A DNA stretch of 64,000 nt from contig NC_031672.1 of NCBI RefSeq assembly GCF_001640025.1, positions 5,704,001-5,768,000 of the forward strand, read 5' to 3'. This document shows, piece by piece, positions 20,620 to 29,623 of the stretch. The position numbers and the translations under genes were made by a program. The stretch is from Sugiyamaella lignohabitans. Its lineage: Eukaryota; Ascomycota; Dipodascomycetes; Dipodascales; Trichomonascaceae. Below the pieces are notes generated by a model. That model was not told the origin of the DNA. It was given only the letters and a program-made list of their open reading frames with translations, and did no database searches. Each line of letters begins with the position of its first letter. Within the stretch, counting starts at the first letter, position 1.

Positions 20620-22005
20620 TTACACGTTGTGTCGAATATGTGGTTCGCGAGCGAGCGAGTCGGCGTCGTCGTCGCTGGCAGCGAGCTCGAAGTCCATGTC
20701 GACGGATTCAGGGTCGTGAGGAGGAGCAGAGTGCAGGAAAGGCTGCATTTCGATGCCACCAGGGACCGTGCTTTGGCGGGTATCAGGGCCAGGGGCTCCG
20801 GTATTGGTAGCAACTGACAGGTATTTTGTGTTGTGTGCGGTCAGCTGGACATAGAGGTTGATCAGGAACAGGATCAGTAGAAAGAGGATGCATGCGACTG
20901 ATGAGATGACTAGGATATAACTGGCATGCATGATACCAATATCGTTCAGCAGTTGCATCTGCTCCTCAGTAGCGCCCATGAATAGCATGCCACTGAGAAT
21001 CAGCAGGAACGGGGTCAGGTATTGCCATGACTTGATTACCGGTCCGCTATGAGCCGCGTCCTTCAGTACAAACGATACCTCGACAATTCGCACTAAACCG
21101 GCTCCCATGAGTGCAACTCCAAACATAAAGTGCACTTGGGTCGACACCTCTAAATGCTGAGAATGCTGGCTCATAGCATAACCTGTAAAGATCATCACTA
21201 GAGCTGGAATATGGTTTCTCTGAGGCCGATTATTGGCTCTATCCCATGACAGATATAATCCTAACATACCGGCACACCACCAGATGATTCCCATACTGGT
21301 GTGCTGATAATCGCCATGAGACCACGGTTGGCCCCATCTGTGCTCGGTGAATGTGTTAACAATACCCCACAGAGTGATGATAAGATTGTCGAAAAACTCC
21401 TGGCTCTTATTTCGTCTTTTTAGCCAGCCTTCTCCTACAAATAGCATGATTGTAAGAACATATCCATAGGCAATAAAAGAAGATCCCATGATTCCATGTG
21501 CCAGACACTGACCCAGATGGTCAGCATGACAGAATCCTGGAATAGTGATGGCTCCAAATCCCATTTGAACCCAGCTGACTATAGGTAGTAGTACGGCCAC
21601 AACCATGTGAATCTTGACCAGCAGTCTTCTGATGTGGGCCAAAAACCCTTTTTCAATATGAAGCTTGAGAATCACGCCTATAGCGACCTGACCGGCTGTC
21701 ATGAATAATACCCATGGCGCGAATTTTGAGTGAATATTGCCTGCTTCAAATTGTCGACCTTTGTGAGCATGACCTAGGAAGAATCCTGTTAATGCCAGTA
21801 CGCCTCCAGTCGTCTGAATAGGAACATGAAATCTGTTTCTTGCCAGTCCACAAACAAGTCCTATCGGAAATACCACGCCAAATGCCACTGACATTATGAT
21901 AATATGAGCCCACATGATCCCGTCGAGGGGCTCGCCCGTAATATGCTCGCCATCGGGCATCTCATGATGCTCGTGACGAGCCAGTAGCGACCAAACTGAT
22001 GACAT
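20620..22005 (-). CDS. YTP1: Ytp1-family multispanning membrane protein
   Basis: The 461-residue protein matches the fungal Ytp1 family (DUF2427 N-terminal region followed by the Ytp1 C-terminal domain). It has about ten hydrophobic membrane segments with conserved His and Trp residues (HAHKGRQ, EHRWGQPWSHGDYQH). The family was named for similarity to mitochondrial electron-transport proteins; its molecular role is not established, and its histidine-rich loops suggest metal or heme contact. The first membrane segment starts about residue 30. No signal peptide is evident; relatives often have one, so a short upstream exon is possible, but I could not find a convincing one. The C-terminal tail is hydrophilic and acidic. 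Confidence 0.85.
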   Translation of the reverse strand: MSSVWSLLARHEHHEMPDGEHITGEPLDGIMWAHIIIMSVAFGVVFPIGLVCGLARNRFHVPIQTTGGVLALTGFFLGHAHKGRQFEAGNIHSKFAPWVLFMTAGQVAIGVILKLHIEKGFLAHIRRLLVKIHMVVAVLLPIVSWVQMGFGAITIPGFCHADHLGQCLAHGIMGSSFIAYGYVLTIMLFVGEGWLKRRNKSQEFFDNLIITLWGIVNTFTEHRWGQPWSHGDYQHTSMGIIWWCAGMLGLYLSWDRANNRPQRNHIPALVMIFTGYAMSQHSQHLEVSTQVHFMFGVALMGAGLVRIVEVSFVLKDAAHSGPVIKSWQYLTPFLLILSGMLFMGATEEQMQLLNDIGIMHASYILVISSVACILFLLILFLINLYVQLTAHNTKYLSVATNTGAPGPDTRQSTVPGGIEMQPFLHSAPPHDPESVDMDFELAASDDDADSLAREPHIRHNV

Positions 22006-22187
22006 GTCCTGTACTTTTGAATACCAGTCAGTCCGAGTTGTCCGCAGGTATCAGTGGTCTGAGTTCGTCTATTGATCTCACCCCTGTCTCATACACTTGT
22101 AAGCCTAATAATAACCGACATGACTGGCTCGTATCAATTTCAGCCGTTCATCGCGACACGCGCTTTCTCATCTGGGGGTTTGGCTGT

Positions 22188-22246
22188 GCCTCCGGCGGCT
22201 TGGAGCTCCGCCCAAGACCCCGTGGCTCCTCTCGCTGCGCTCGAGT
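22188..22246 (+). repeat. Single GC-rich hairpin unit upstream of YTP1 (locus 9)
   Basis: The forward unit has a proximal stem CTTGG/CCAAG instead of CTGGG/CCCAG (22199-22216, with one bulged A). The stem is kept by a compensatory base-pair change. The distal part is the CTCGAG type. Confidence 0.85.
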
Positions 22247-22689
22247 GGGGTGCCTGGGATGCCATTGTTCGTGGGGTTTGGCTGGGGGATGTTAATTTTT
22301 GAAGACTTGGAGACGATTCTCGTTAAAGGGCCTCTGGGCCATTTGAAGGCTGGATATAATTCATTCGGCTGTTATCCAGTCTCTTCGGGGATATATGAAA
22401 CAGTTTGGATTGAACGTGAAAGTTCATGGGTCTTAAAATAGGATCACAATTGTTAGTCAGGGTACCTCATCTTTCACCTTTGGGATCAAGATACTGAGGT
22501 CTTATATAATTGGGTAAGGGTTGAATTTTCAGGTTGTCAAGGGTTTCCTAGGAAACAACTTCTAAATGCAGTAATAGGAAAACATATAACCCTAACATCA
22601 GCAATGAAACTATCAGTATTAACAAGAACCGTGAAGTTCACGATTAACTGATCTTCTCTTTGACTTGACATACAAGACCGAAGCGTAAC

Positions 22690-23754
22690 ATGACAACGTT
22701 GCACTCTGATAAGGAGAATCTTCTCTCTTATAGAGGTGCTGGTACACCGCTGCAAAAAGCTGGCCATGTTCAGTCGAATATTAACAAGACATTCAAGACT
22801 CCAAATGAGAACATATATGGTGGAAGGTTTCCTGCTAAAAGCGCTTTTGGAAATGATGGAGCTGCTATCAAGACTCCAGCAACTACAAGAATTCCATTAG
22901 GAGGAAAAGACAAGAATGTGCACCGCCCAAACAACAATGTTGAGACAACCAAAAAGAAGCCACTTCAGACCCAGAATGGTGGACTTGGATCTGTTAGTGC
23001 AAATAGACATATAACGCGACGCAAACTCACGCCCAAAACTCCGAATATAGTCAATCGTCAGCCTGTAAAGACTCCTCGTAGTGTGGCTGGTGAAAATTCT
23101 GTTGCTGTCGAACTTCCGTCAGCCGAGCCACAACTGGAAGCAGTCATTGACTATGGGTTTGTAGATGTCGAAACAATCCCCACAAAGCCACCCCCCGTGC
23201 CTGATCTTCCGCTTGACCATGTTGAGCTGGATTACGACTACATTTCCAGAGCTTCGAAGACATTTGTATTTATTGATGAGCCCAAAACTTCCAGGTGGGC
23301 CAATCTTGATATTCCTCTTGAGGAGCTACCTGATAAAAGGTATGACACAGTGCCACTACCAGATCTCGATATAGAGGATTCAGATGAAGAATCAGCACCC
23401 ATCACTATCTCATCACCGCCACCGAAACCACGAACTGCGTTACTTCCCTCACTCTCCCTCGGAAAACCAACAACTGCAGCACCATCGTTTTCACCTGCTC
23501 ACTCACGAAAAGTACCTGATTACATGGCACCTACAAAATCCGCTCAAGCCAAGCAAAGATTAAACACGACATCTGCTAACAGACTATTTACCACGCGACC
23601 AGCCCAGCTCATCACGTCCGAATCGCGTCCCCGAGTCCGTCCTCTGACAAACCTACCCACTAACAGACCTCTTCAACCCACACATCCGCAGAATTCAGTG
23701 CCGCCCGAGTTCAATGTCTCGCTGGACGAAATAGAAAAATCGCTCGACTTCTGA
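22690..23754 (+). CDS. Probable securin (Pds1/Cut2-like separase inhibitor)
   Basis: The 354-residue protein is largely disordered and lacks enzyme motifs. It begins with a KEN box at 8-10 (DKEN), has an RIPLGGK motif at 67-73, a destruction-box-like RxxL at 110-113, several TP sites, an acidic/aromatic middle (VDVETIPTKPPP, then LDYDYIS) and a basic Pro/Arg-rich C-terminal third. This order resembles fission-yeast Cut2 and other securins, which inhibit separase until the anaphase-promoting complex destroys them. Securins diverge so fast that only such short signals remain, so this is an inference from architecture. Another APC/C substrate is the main alternative. The gene is convergent with the Hsp40 gene across a hairpin element. 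Confidence 0.55.
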   Translation: MTTLHSDKENLLSYRGAGTPLQKAGHVQSNINKTFKTPNENIYGGRFPAKSAFGNDGAAIKTPATTRIPLGGKDKNVHRPNNNVETTKKKPLQTQNGGLGSVSANRHITRRKLTPKTPNIVNRQPVKTPRSVAGENSVAVELPSAEPQLEAVIDYGFVDVETIPTKPPPVPDLPLDHVELDYDYISRASKTFVFIDEPKTSRWANLDIPLEELPDKRYDTVPLPDLDIEDSDEESAPITISSPPPKPRTALLPSLSLGKPTTAAPSFSPAHSRKVPDYMAPTKSAQAKQRLNTTSANRLFTTRPAQLITSESRPRVRPLTNLPTNRPLQPTHPQNSVPPEFNVSLDEIEKSLDF

Positions 23755-23843
23755 ATACTACACAACCGTTAACGACCTTATGCCCTTCTCTCTATTTAAT
23801 AAAACCAATCATATAACTTCTATCTTCTAGGCCCCCAAACGCC

Positions 23844-23980
23844 CGACTCGAGCGCAGCGAGAGGAGCCACGGGGTCTGGGGCGGAGCCCCAGCCGCCGGA
23901 CGCAACGAGGGCCCGGGGACTGCCTCCGGCGGCTGGGCTCCGCCCCAGACCCCGTGGCTCCTCTCGCTGCGCTCGAGTCG
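23844..23980. repeat. GC-rich hairpin element, outward (permuted) pair (locus 10)
   Basis: The pair is turned inside out: CGACTCGAG hairpins lie at the outer ends and the proximal hairpins face each other across a short spacer. The outer arms form a near-perfect long inverted repeat. It lies 90 bp from the securin-like stop and 31 bp from the Hsp40 stop. Confidence 0.9.
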
Positions 23981-24010
23981 GGATGTGGAGAGGTGTTATC
24001 TATCGATTAA

Positions 24011-25303
24011 TTACATGGTATTACATTCGGGAGGACCGTTGGCCTGGAACTGAGGCAGATCATCGCCGTCATCTTCGCCGTCAGACAGTTCGGACTCTGG
24101 AAGTGGTCCAGTTCCGATTGTGTAGTCGACGTTGTCGACGTCTTTGGGTAGAATGTTCAGTGGCTGGCGGGGCTTAGTCGGTAGCAGGTCCTTTACTTGC
24201 CGTAGTTCACTGGCCTCTAGACACCAGCCGTTTTCAGGGAACTCTATGTTGACCGATAGGTAGAGTTGTCCTCGGACATCAGAGCCCTTTTTGGGCATGC
24301 CTTCGTTTTTCACGACAAAATATTCGCCTGGTTTGGTAACTGTTCCGGCTGGTACAGTGATTTCTATACCGCGACCGTCTAAATGCTGTAGTACTACTCT
24401 TGAAAACCCCACCAAAGCTTCCGCTAGCGTGATGGTGATTATGCTATGTAGGTCATCTCCCTTTCGTGTGAATGTGGCATGCTCTTGCACTTCAATATGG
24501 AAAATAATGTCGCCAGTGTCTTTTCCGTATGCTTGATCTGCTGCACCTTCAAGCACAATCTTTTGACCATCGCGAGATCCTCTTGGAACATATACCTCCA
24601 AAATCGACTTTTCTTCCTTAACCCCGGTTCCTTGACATTTCTTGCATCGGTCCTTTTCTCGAAGTATTTCTCCTTTACCGCTACAGGTTCGACATTCAAC
24701 ATACTCGTTGGTGACTACACCTGGAGCCAGCCTTCTTAGTTTCTTGACCATTCCTTCACCATTACAAACTGTACACTTCTTGGGCTTGGCTTTTGATCTT
24801 GCTCCTGATCCATGACATAATTTACATAGAACATCTCGGCTGGAGTTCATTTTGAACACTTTACCCTTGTATACATCTTCCAGAGTCACTCTTATAGGGA
24901 TATCTGCGTCTTCGGTACGACCCTTCCTAGCAGGTCTTCCATTTGCACGACCGTTTGCACTTCCGTTGGCAGGACCTCTGCCACCAGGGCCCTGTCCTGG
25001 GCCCCCATTAGGCATAAATCCAAAAAACTGGGCGAAATCATCTGCTCCAAATAAATCCTCTTCATCTTCCCAGACATTCTGACCATTCCGACCAATACCA
25101 AACTGATCATATCTCTGTCTTTCCATTTCATCTGAAAGTACCTCATATGCTTCAGAGACCTCCTTGAATTTGATCTCTGCTTCCGCACGATCTGCTTCTG
25201 CCACCTTATCTGGATGATATGACAGAGCCATCTTTTTGTATGCTTTTCGGATATCTCCACTGGAAGCATCTCTCGACACTCCCAGAACCTCGTAGTAATC
25301 CAT
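24011..25303 (-). CDS. XDJ1: Type I Hsp40/DnaJ co-chaperone, Xdj1-like
   Basis: The 430-residue protein has a J domain (residues 1-65, HPD at 30-32), a Gly-rich linker with an Asn-Gly-Arg repeat, four CxxCxGxG zinc motifs ([32 protein letters not shown]) and the two beta-rich C-terminal substrate domains, the type I layout. J proteins stimulate Hsp70 ATPase. Saccharomyces Xdj1 works near the TOM complex in mitochondrial import, which fits TOM22 and MDM10 nearby but is no proof. The start [14 protein letters not shown] and divergent zinc region favour Xdj1 over Ydj1. The C-terminus is CNTM, a possible CaaX-like prenylation signal after an acidic tail. Confidence 0.8.
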   Translation of the reverse strand: MDYYEVLGVSRDASSGDIRKAYKKMALSYHPDKVAEADRAEAEIKFKEVSEAYEVLSDEMERQRYDQFGIGRNGQNVWEDEEDLFGADDFAQFFGFMPNGGPGQGPGGRGPANGSANGRANGRPARKGRTEDADIPIRVTLEDVYKGKVFKMNSSRDVLCKLCHGSGARSKAKPKKCTVCNGEGMVKKLRRLAPGVVTNEYVECRTCSGKGEILREKDRCKKCQGTGVKEEKSILEVYVPRGSRDGQKIVLEGAADQAYGKDTGDIIFHIEVQEHATFTRKGDDLHSIITITLAEALVGFSRVVLQHLDGRGIEITVPAGTVTKPGEYFVVKNEGMPKKGSDVRGQLYLSVNIEFPENGWCLEASELRQVKDLLPTKPRQPLNILPKDVDNVDYTIGTGPLPESELSDGEDDGDDLPQFQANGPPECNTM

Positions 25304-25873
25304 GTTGCTTGAGGCAGCTTCCGGCTTGACTACTGGTAAATATCAGGCGCTAATGTGAACAACCTGGTAAAACAATGACTCACAAGTAAAAGTATAGTCT
25401 CAACAGATACTGAGACCCGGTTTAAATGCAAGCCTATCGAATCTAACGCGTCGATGGGCGTAATAAATATAAATATCGGCTGTCGAGTATTCTGGCCAGT
25501 GGGTTGATATTTAAGAGGCGATATGTATAGCTATTTTTTTGTGGGCAAGGGATAGATATAGGATCTAAAAGATGCGTCTAGTATATGCAGGGTGCCTTGA
25601 TAATGCATCATGACCGAGTCGCTATTAACCTGTATTTTCATGTACACTAAATGTAGTCGATAACTGACACAGTGAGTTTATATGAGAATGAGCGAGATCG
25701 GAATCAGTTCATTGGTTTAAGATTTAGTCAAAAGCTTTGCTTAAGAACTTGAAACATCCACTTCATATTGTGCGGCGAAAAAGATAGATAGAGATAACCA
25801 GCCGCAGATTCAAGGTTTAAACAATCGGTCTTACCTTCAACTTTGAGAACCTCACAAACAAAAATTAATTCAT
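25304..25873. other. Divergent promoter region XDJ1/MDM10
   Basis: About 570 bp between divergently transcribed genes. No RNA gene or repeat is seen; a shared promoter is likely. Confidence 0.4.
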
Positions 25874-27019
25874 ATGTACGGGTATATGGACCACCTCTGT
25901 CAGCAATTTTATCGATGCACCGACTGGAATGAGGATAACAGTTATGCCAATGTTATAGAAACAGCACGAAATCTTATTGATTTCGACATTCCCGATGGCG
26001 CCAGTTTAATAGTATCTTCACAGTCGTCTAAGAACTCGTTTACCTCATACACCCTATCGAATCTGGGCATGGTCAATGGTTCGGTAGCGTATTTGTACAG
26101 TTCACGACCATTGACAACGATAGAACCAAGTAGAGAGATCCCATTACAAGAACTGGTATCAAGCTACCGCATCCTAAAGCCACTGAATCCTCCTCCTGAT
26201 CCTATATTCTGGCAACAATGGCACGCAGGAGTACGTGTAGATAGAAAAGACACGCTATTATACGGAAGATTATTTCTTCCTGGCAACTCTTTAGAAGCAT
26301 TATTAGTTCGAAGACTGTCGCCAAAATCCCAATTATTGGTGACCTGTGTGAGCGACAATCAGATTAAAAACAAAGGTGCGATAACTTTTAATCTACAACG
26401 AGATAATGGAAAGTGGAGAAACGAAATTATCTATAGTACCTATGAATCCCTAATTGGATATAGGGGCATGTATAATATTGGATTTGAGGAATCGCCTTCT
26501 AGTTCGACGAATCGGTCAAAGGTGTCACCACCTGTATCGCGATTAGCGTTCGGCTTAGAAGTATTTTATGGCATTGCAAGTAAAAGTCCCGGGTTTTCTA
26601 CCGCAATGAGATATACCACTCAATCTGCCTATACAGGTACTCCATTGACTCTTACACTAATGTCCAACCCATTGATGGGCCATATCTCTGCGACATATGC
26701 TGTGAGAACGACAAACGCATCTTCATTTGCTAGTAGGTTTGACTTTAATGTCTATTCATATATCAGTGATTTGTCGATTGGGTGTGAGATATGGCGTAAG
26801 GGAGCGATTAGTAGTGCTGTGAATAGTGTAGAACCTCCATTGCCAACCGATTTTTCAGGTGTTTTCAAGGCCAGTACAAGCTTAAATTCACGCAAACTGC
26901 GTTTACTTTGGGAGGGTCGTTATAAAGAGATTTTGATTAGTACTGGCGCTGGTATAAGTCTGTCTCCTAGAACACCATTGGCCACCTCAGTTGGAATTGA
27001 GTTACAGTATTCATCTTAG
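25874..27019 (+). CDS. MDM10: Mitochondrial outer-membrane protein Mdm10 (ERMES and SAM subunit)
   Basis: The 381-residue product matches Mdm10, a beta-barrel of the mitochondrial outer membrane that anchors the ER-mitochondria encounter structure (ERMES) and joins the SAM complex in assembling TOM components. The N-terminus MYGYMDHLCQQFYRCTDW and the following NVIETARNLIDFDIPDG stretch are typical of the family. The rest is made of alternating amphipathic beta strands with no signal peptide, and it ends with a hydrophobic strand. It is shorter than Saccharomyces Mdm10 (493), whose loops are long. A second ATG at codon 5 could also serve. With TOM22 nearby it forms a mitochondrial set, probably by chance in a eukaryote. 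Confidence 0.92.
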   Translation: MYGYMDHLCQQFYRCTDWNEDNSYANVIETARNLIDFDIPDGASLIVSSQSSKNSFTSYTLSNLGMVNGSVAYLYSSRPLTTIEPSREIPLQELVSSYRILKPLNPPPDPIFWQQWHAGVRVDRKDTLLYGRLFLPGNSLEALLVRRLSPKSQLLVTCVSDNQIKNKGAITFNLQRDNGKWRNEIIYSTYESLIGYRGMYNIGFEESPSSSTNRSKVSPPVSRLAFGLEVFYGIASKSPGFSTAMRYTTQSAYTGTPLTLTLMSNPLMGHISATYAVRTTNASSFASRFDFNVYSYISDLSIGCEIWRKGAISSAVNSVEPPLPTDFSGVFKASTSLNSRKLRLLWEGRYKEILISTGAGISLSPRTPLATSVGIELQYSS

Positions 27020-27494
27020 AGAATGTATATATAGCGTACTACCTTAAAGTGTACAACTTATTATGACCAAGTAATATGACAATTAATTTTCAGATATGCT
27101 ACCTAGTTATCGGGGAGCATGGACGAGTTTATGTGCAGTAGATCCGTCAATCACACGAGTACCTACTGAACAGACCGGAGCAAGTAGAGACCCGCTCCGT
27201 CAAATTGTTACGAGCTAGCCCGGGAGATGCTGGCGACTCGTGAAATGCTCAGAGCTATGACGTGACTCCTGGATTTGCTGCTAATTGTGGAGTAATTATT
27301 CAGCAAGAACGTGGTGGCATGCAGATATGCACGTTGTCCCTGCATGATTGCAGAACTATGCTAGATAATGACGCCATTTAGGGCGCAAGATCTGCAAATA
27401 ATATTAATCTCAATATATAACCGAACAAATAACATGCAAAACAAGTGCTCTAGCGGTAGCAGCTGACGGTAGACATAGAGGAAAATGCCAATTG
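27020..27494. other. Intergenic region upstream of the MFS gene
   Basis: No gene or repeat is recognised. It ends in a TATA box close to the first ATG of the MFS frame. Confidence 0.4.
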
Positions 27495-27502
27495 TATATA
27501 AA
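27495..27502 (+). promoter_or_regulatory. TATA box that argues for the downstream MFS start
   Basis: TATATAAA lies only 6 bp before the ATG at 27508 but 78 bp before the in-frame ATG at 27580. Yeast transcripts start some tens of bases downstream of TATA, so the second ATG is favoured. Confidence 0.55.
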
Positions 27503-27579
27503 GAGCGATGGGGTTTCAAGGACGAGAACTGCTTGCGGATTATTCTTCCAAAGTGAAGTCGATCCTTAGATTTTTGACA

Positions 27580-29211
27580 ATGTCTTTGAAAAATGAGTAT
27601 TCGAAAATTCGATATGATGCCATTGTAGAAGAATTGGATGATTTAGAACCCGATAGCTCTTCTCATTATTCAGCCAAGGCTCATACATTCGAAGATCCGA
27701 CTGTAGCCGACTATTATCGGAAACTCTATGAGAGTACAGAGTATGAAGGAAGACACCATTTCGATCCCGAGTTCACATGGGAACATGAAGAAGAGCGCGA
27801 GTTGATAAGAAAAACAGATTACAAAGTCACTCTCCTAGCCTTTATATTATTTGTTAGCTTGGATATTGACCGCGGTAATTTGTCCAATGCCCTCTCGAAT
27901 AACATGCTAGATGACCTGAATTTAACTACAGATGATATGAATCTCGGCAGCGTAATTAATCTTCTTTCATTTCTTTCCGTTGAACTTCCATCTCAAGTAC
28001 TTTCCAAAAGGTACGGACCGAATATTAGCATTCCTGTACAGATTTGTTTGTTTTCTATCGTTGGTATATCTCAGGCATTCCTCACGGGGAAGACCGGATT
28101 CTTTATTACCAGGTCTTTACTAGGATTATTACAGGGGTCATTTATTCCAAATATTTGCTTATGGATGTCTTACTTTTTTTCTGGAAAGGAACTTCCGACC
28201 AGGTTGAGTTACTTCTACATTGCAAATCCATTCACAAGTGCATTTTCCTCATTGATTGCTTATTTCATTTTGCATTTAGACGGAGTATGCGGGATAAGTG
28301 GTTGGAGATACATATTTGCTATTGAGGGCGCCTTCACACTGGGAATTGGTCTGTGGGCTTTTACGCAAATGGTATCCTCACCCGTTCATACAAAAACATG
28401 GTTTAACCCAAAGGGTTGGTATACCTATAGACAGGAAAAGATCATGGTGAACCGTATTTTGAGAGATGACCCAAGCAAGGGAGATATGAACTGTCATGAA
28501 GCACTTAGTTTTGGTCATCTGAAGAAATCTCTCGCTGACTATGATATCTGGCCCATCTATCTAGTTAGATTTCTAAGTGACATCAATGTGAAGCCAATTG
28601 CTAGATACTTGTCACTGACTCTGCGAGAACTTGGATTCACTACCCTAACGACAAATTTACTTCTAATACCGTCATCATTGGCAGGAATTGTTACAATGCT
28701 TGCAGTGGCTTATTTATCTGAGGGTATAAACCAGAGAGGTTTGGTAATCATGTTAGGACCCTTATGGTGTCTTCCATGTCTATTTTTATTACGATACTGG
28801 CCAGCAGCAATGATTGAAACTTGGCCAACATACTTTATCATGATTACGGCATTAGCTCATCCTGTTGGAACTGTGCTGACTGTAACCTGGTGCTCAAGCA
28901 ATGCTAGTTCAGTGAGCACCAGAGCGGTTTCTGCCGCAGTGGTTAATATGTTCTCTCAGAGTGCTGGGATCTTTGCTGCACCTATTTATCGATCGGACGA
29001 TTATCCGCTATACAAGCGAGGAAATTCCACTTTAATTGTTTACAATATACTGGCGGTAGTCGTCTGTATTGCGGCAAAGCTATACTATATGGCACGCAAT
29101 CGACACAAAGAGCGTTTATGGAATGCCATGTCCTTAGAACAGCAGCAGGAGTATCTTAAAACTACTCAAGACAGGGGGAACAAAAGACTAGATTTTAGAT
29201 TTGTTCACTAG
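27580..29211 (+). CDS. Major facilitator transporter, allantoate/anion-permease (Dal5-Soa1-like) family
   Basis: The 543-residue carrier has a hydrophilic N-terminus and about 12 membrane segments. Features of the fungal anion:cation symporter group are DYKVTLLAFILFVSLDIDRGNLSNA at the first segment (with the DRGN motif), the RSLLGLLQGSFIPN segment and the long central loop. The family imports organic anions such as allantoate, nicotinate, pantothenate or sulfonates. The overall pattern is most like YIL166C/Soa1 (inorganic sulfur and sulfonate uptake), but the substrate is not proved. A 24-codon upstream extension from an ATG at 27508 is open but sits right after a TATA box. It is followed 412 bp later by a monooxygenase gene in the same direction. 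Confidence 0.82.
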   Translation: MSLKNEYSKIRYDAIVEELDDLEPDSSSHYSAKAHTFEDPTVADYYRKLYESTEYEGRHHFDPEFTWEHEEERELIRKTDYKVTLLAFILFVSLDIDRGNLSNALSNNMLDDLNLTTDDMNLGSVINLLSFLSVELPSQVLSKRYGPNISIPVQICLFSIVGISQAFLTGKTGFFITRSLLGLLQGSFIPNICLWMSYFFSGKELPTRLSYFYIANPFTSAFSSLIAYFILHLDGVCGISGWRYIFAIEGAFTLGIGLWAFTQMVSSPVHTKTWFNPKGWYTYRQEKIMVNRILRDDPSKGDMNCHEALSFGHLKKSLADYDIWPIYLVRFLSDINVKPIARYLSLTLRELGFTTLTTNLLLIPSSLAGIVTMLAVAYLSEGINQRGLVIMLGPLWCLPCLFLLRYWPAAMIETWPTYFIMITALAHPVGTVLTVTWCSSNASSVSTRAVSAAVVNMFSQSAGIFAAPIYRSDDYPLYKRGNSTLIVYNILAVVVCIAAKLYYMARNRHKERLWNAMSLEQQQEYLKTTQDRGNKRLDFRFVH

Positions 29212-29534
29212 ATTATGATTTATGAATGCATTTTAATTATTTACACACATAATGGCAGCCGATAATAAGTACTTTCTCTGGAGCTTCCCAGCTCTACGTT
29301 ATCTGGGGTAACTACACGTGACCGCAGATCCCCCTGAAAAAAGCTACTCTGCATACCTTATCTCATCGACTAATCTCATACTGCGATTACGCAATACAGA
29401 GCCTAACGGAACTAAGTAGTCGGATCTAGTAATAGCCCGTTAGCTGTCAGTCAAGAGGCTGCAAACAAGCTATCGGGTAAATAGTTCGCCATTAAGACGC
29501 AGACCTAACTGAAGTAGGTGTCCAATAGTTATCT

Positions 29535-29542
29535 TATATAAA
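29535..29542 (+). promoter_or_regulatory. TATA box of the monooxygenase gene
   Basis: TATATAAA, 82 bp upstream of the ATG at 29624. Confidence 0.55.
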
Positions 29543-29623
29543 GTATGTAACGTCCATGATAAACAGAGTTTAGAATATTTAATATATTGAAGGAAGTCTT
29601 CGTCAAGTTATTTAAACTTCGAA

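Noticed and set aside
27508..27579. Upstream 24-codon extension of the MFS gene
   Set aside because: The ATG lies 6 bp after a TATA box, too close for a yeast mRNA start; the in-frame ATG at 27580 is better placed, though the extension cannot be excluded.
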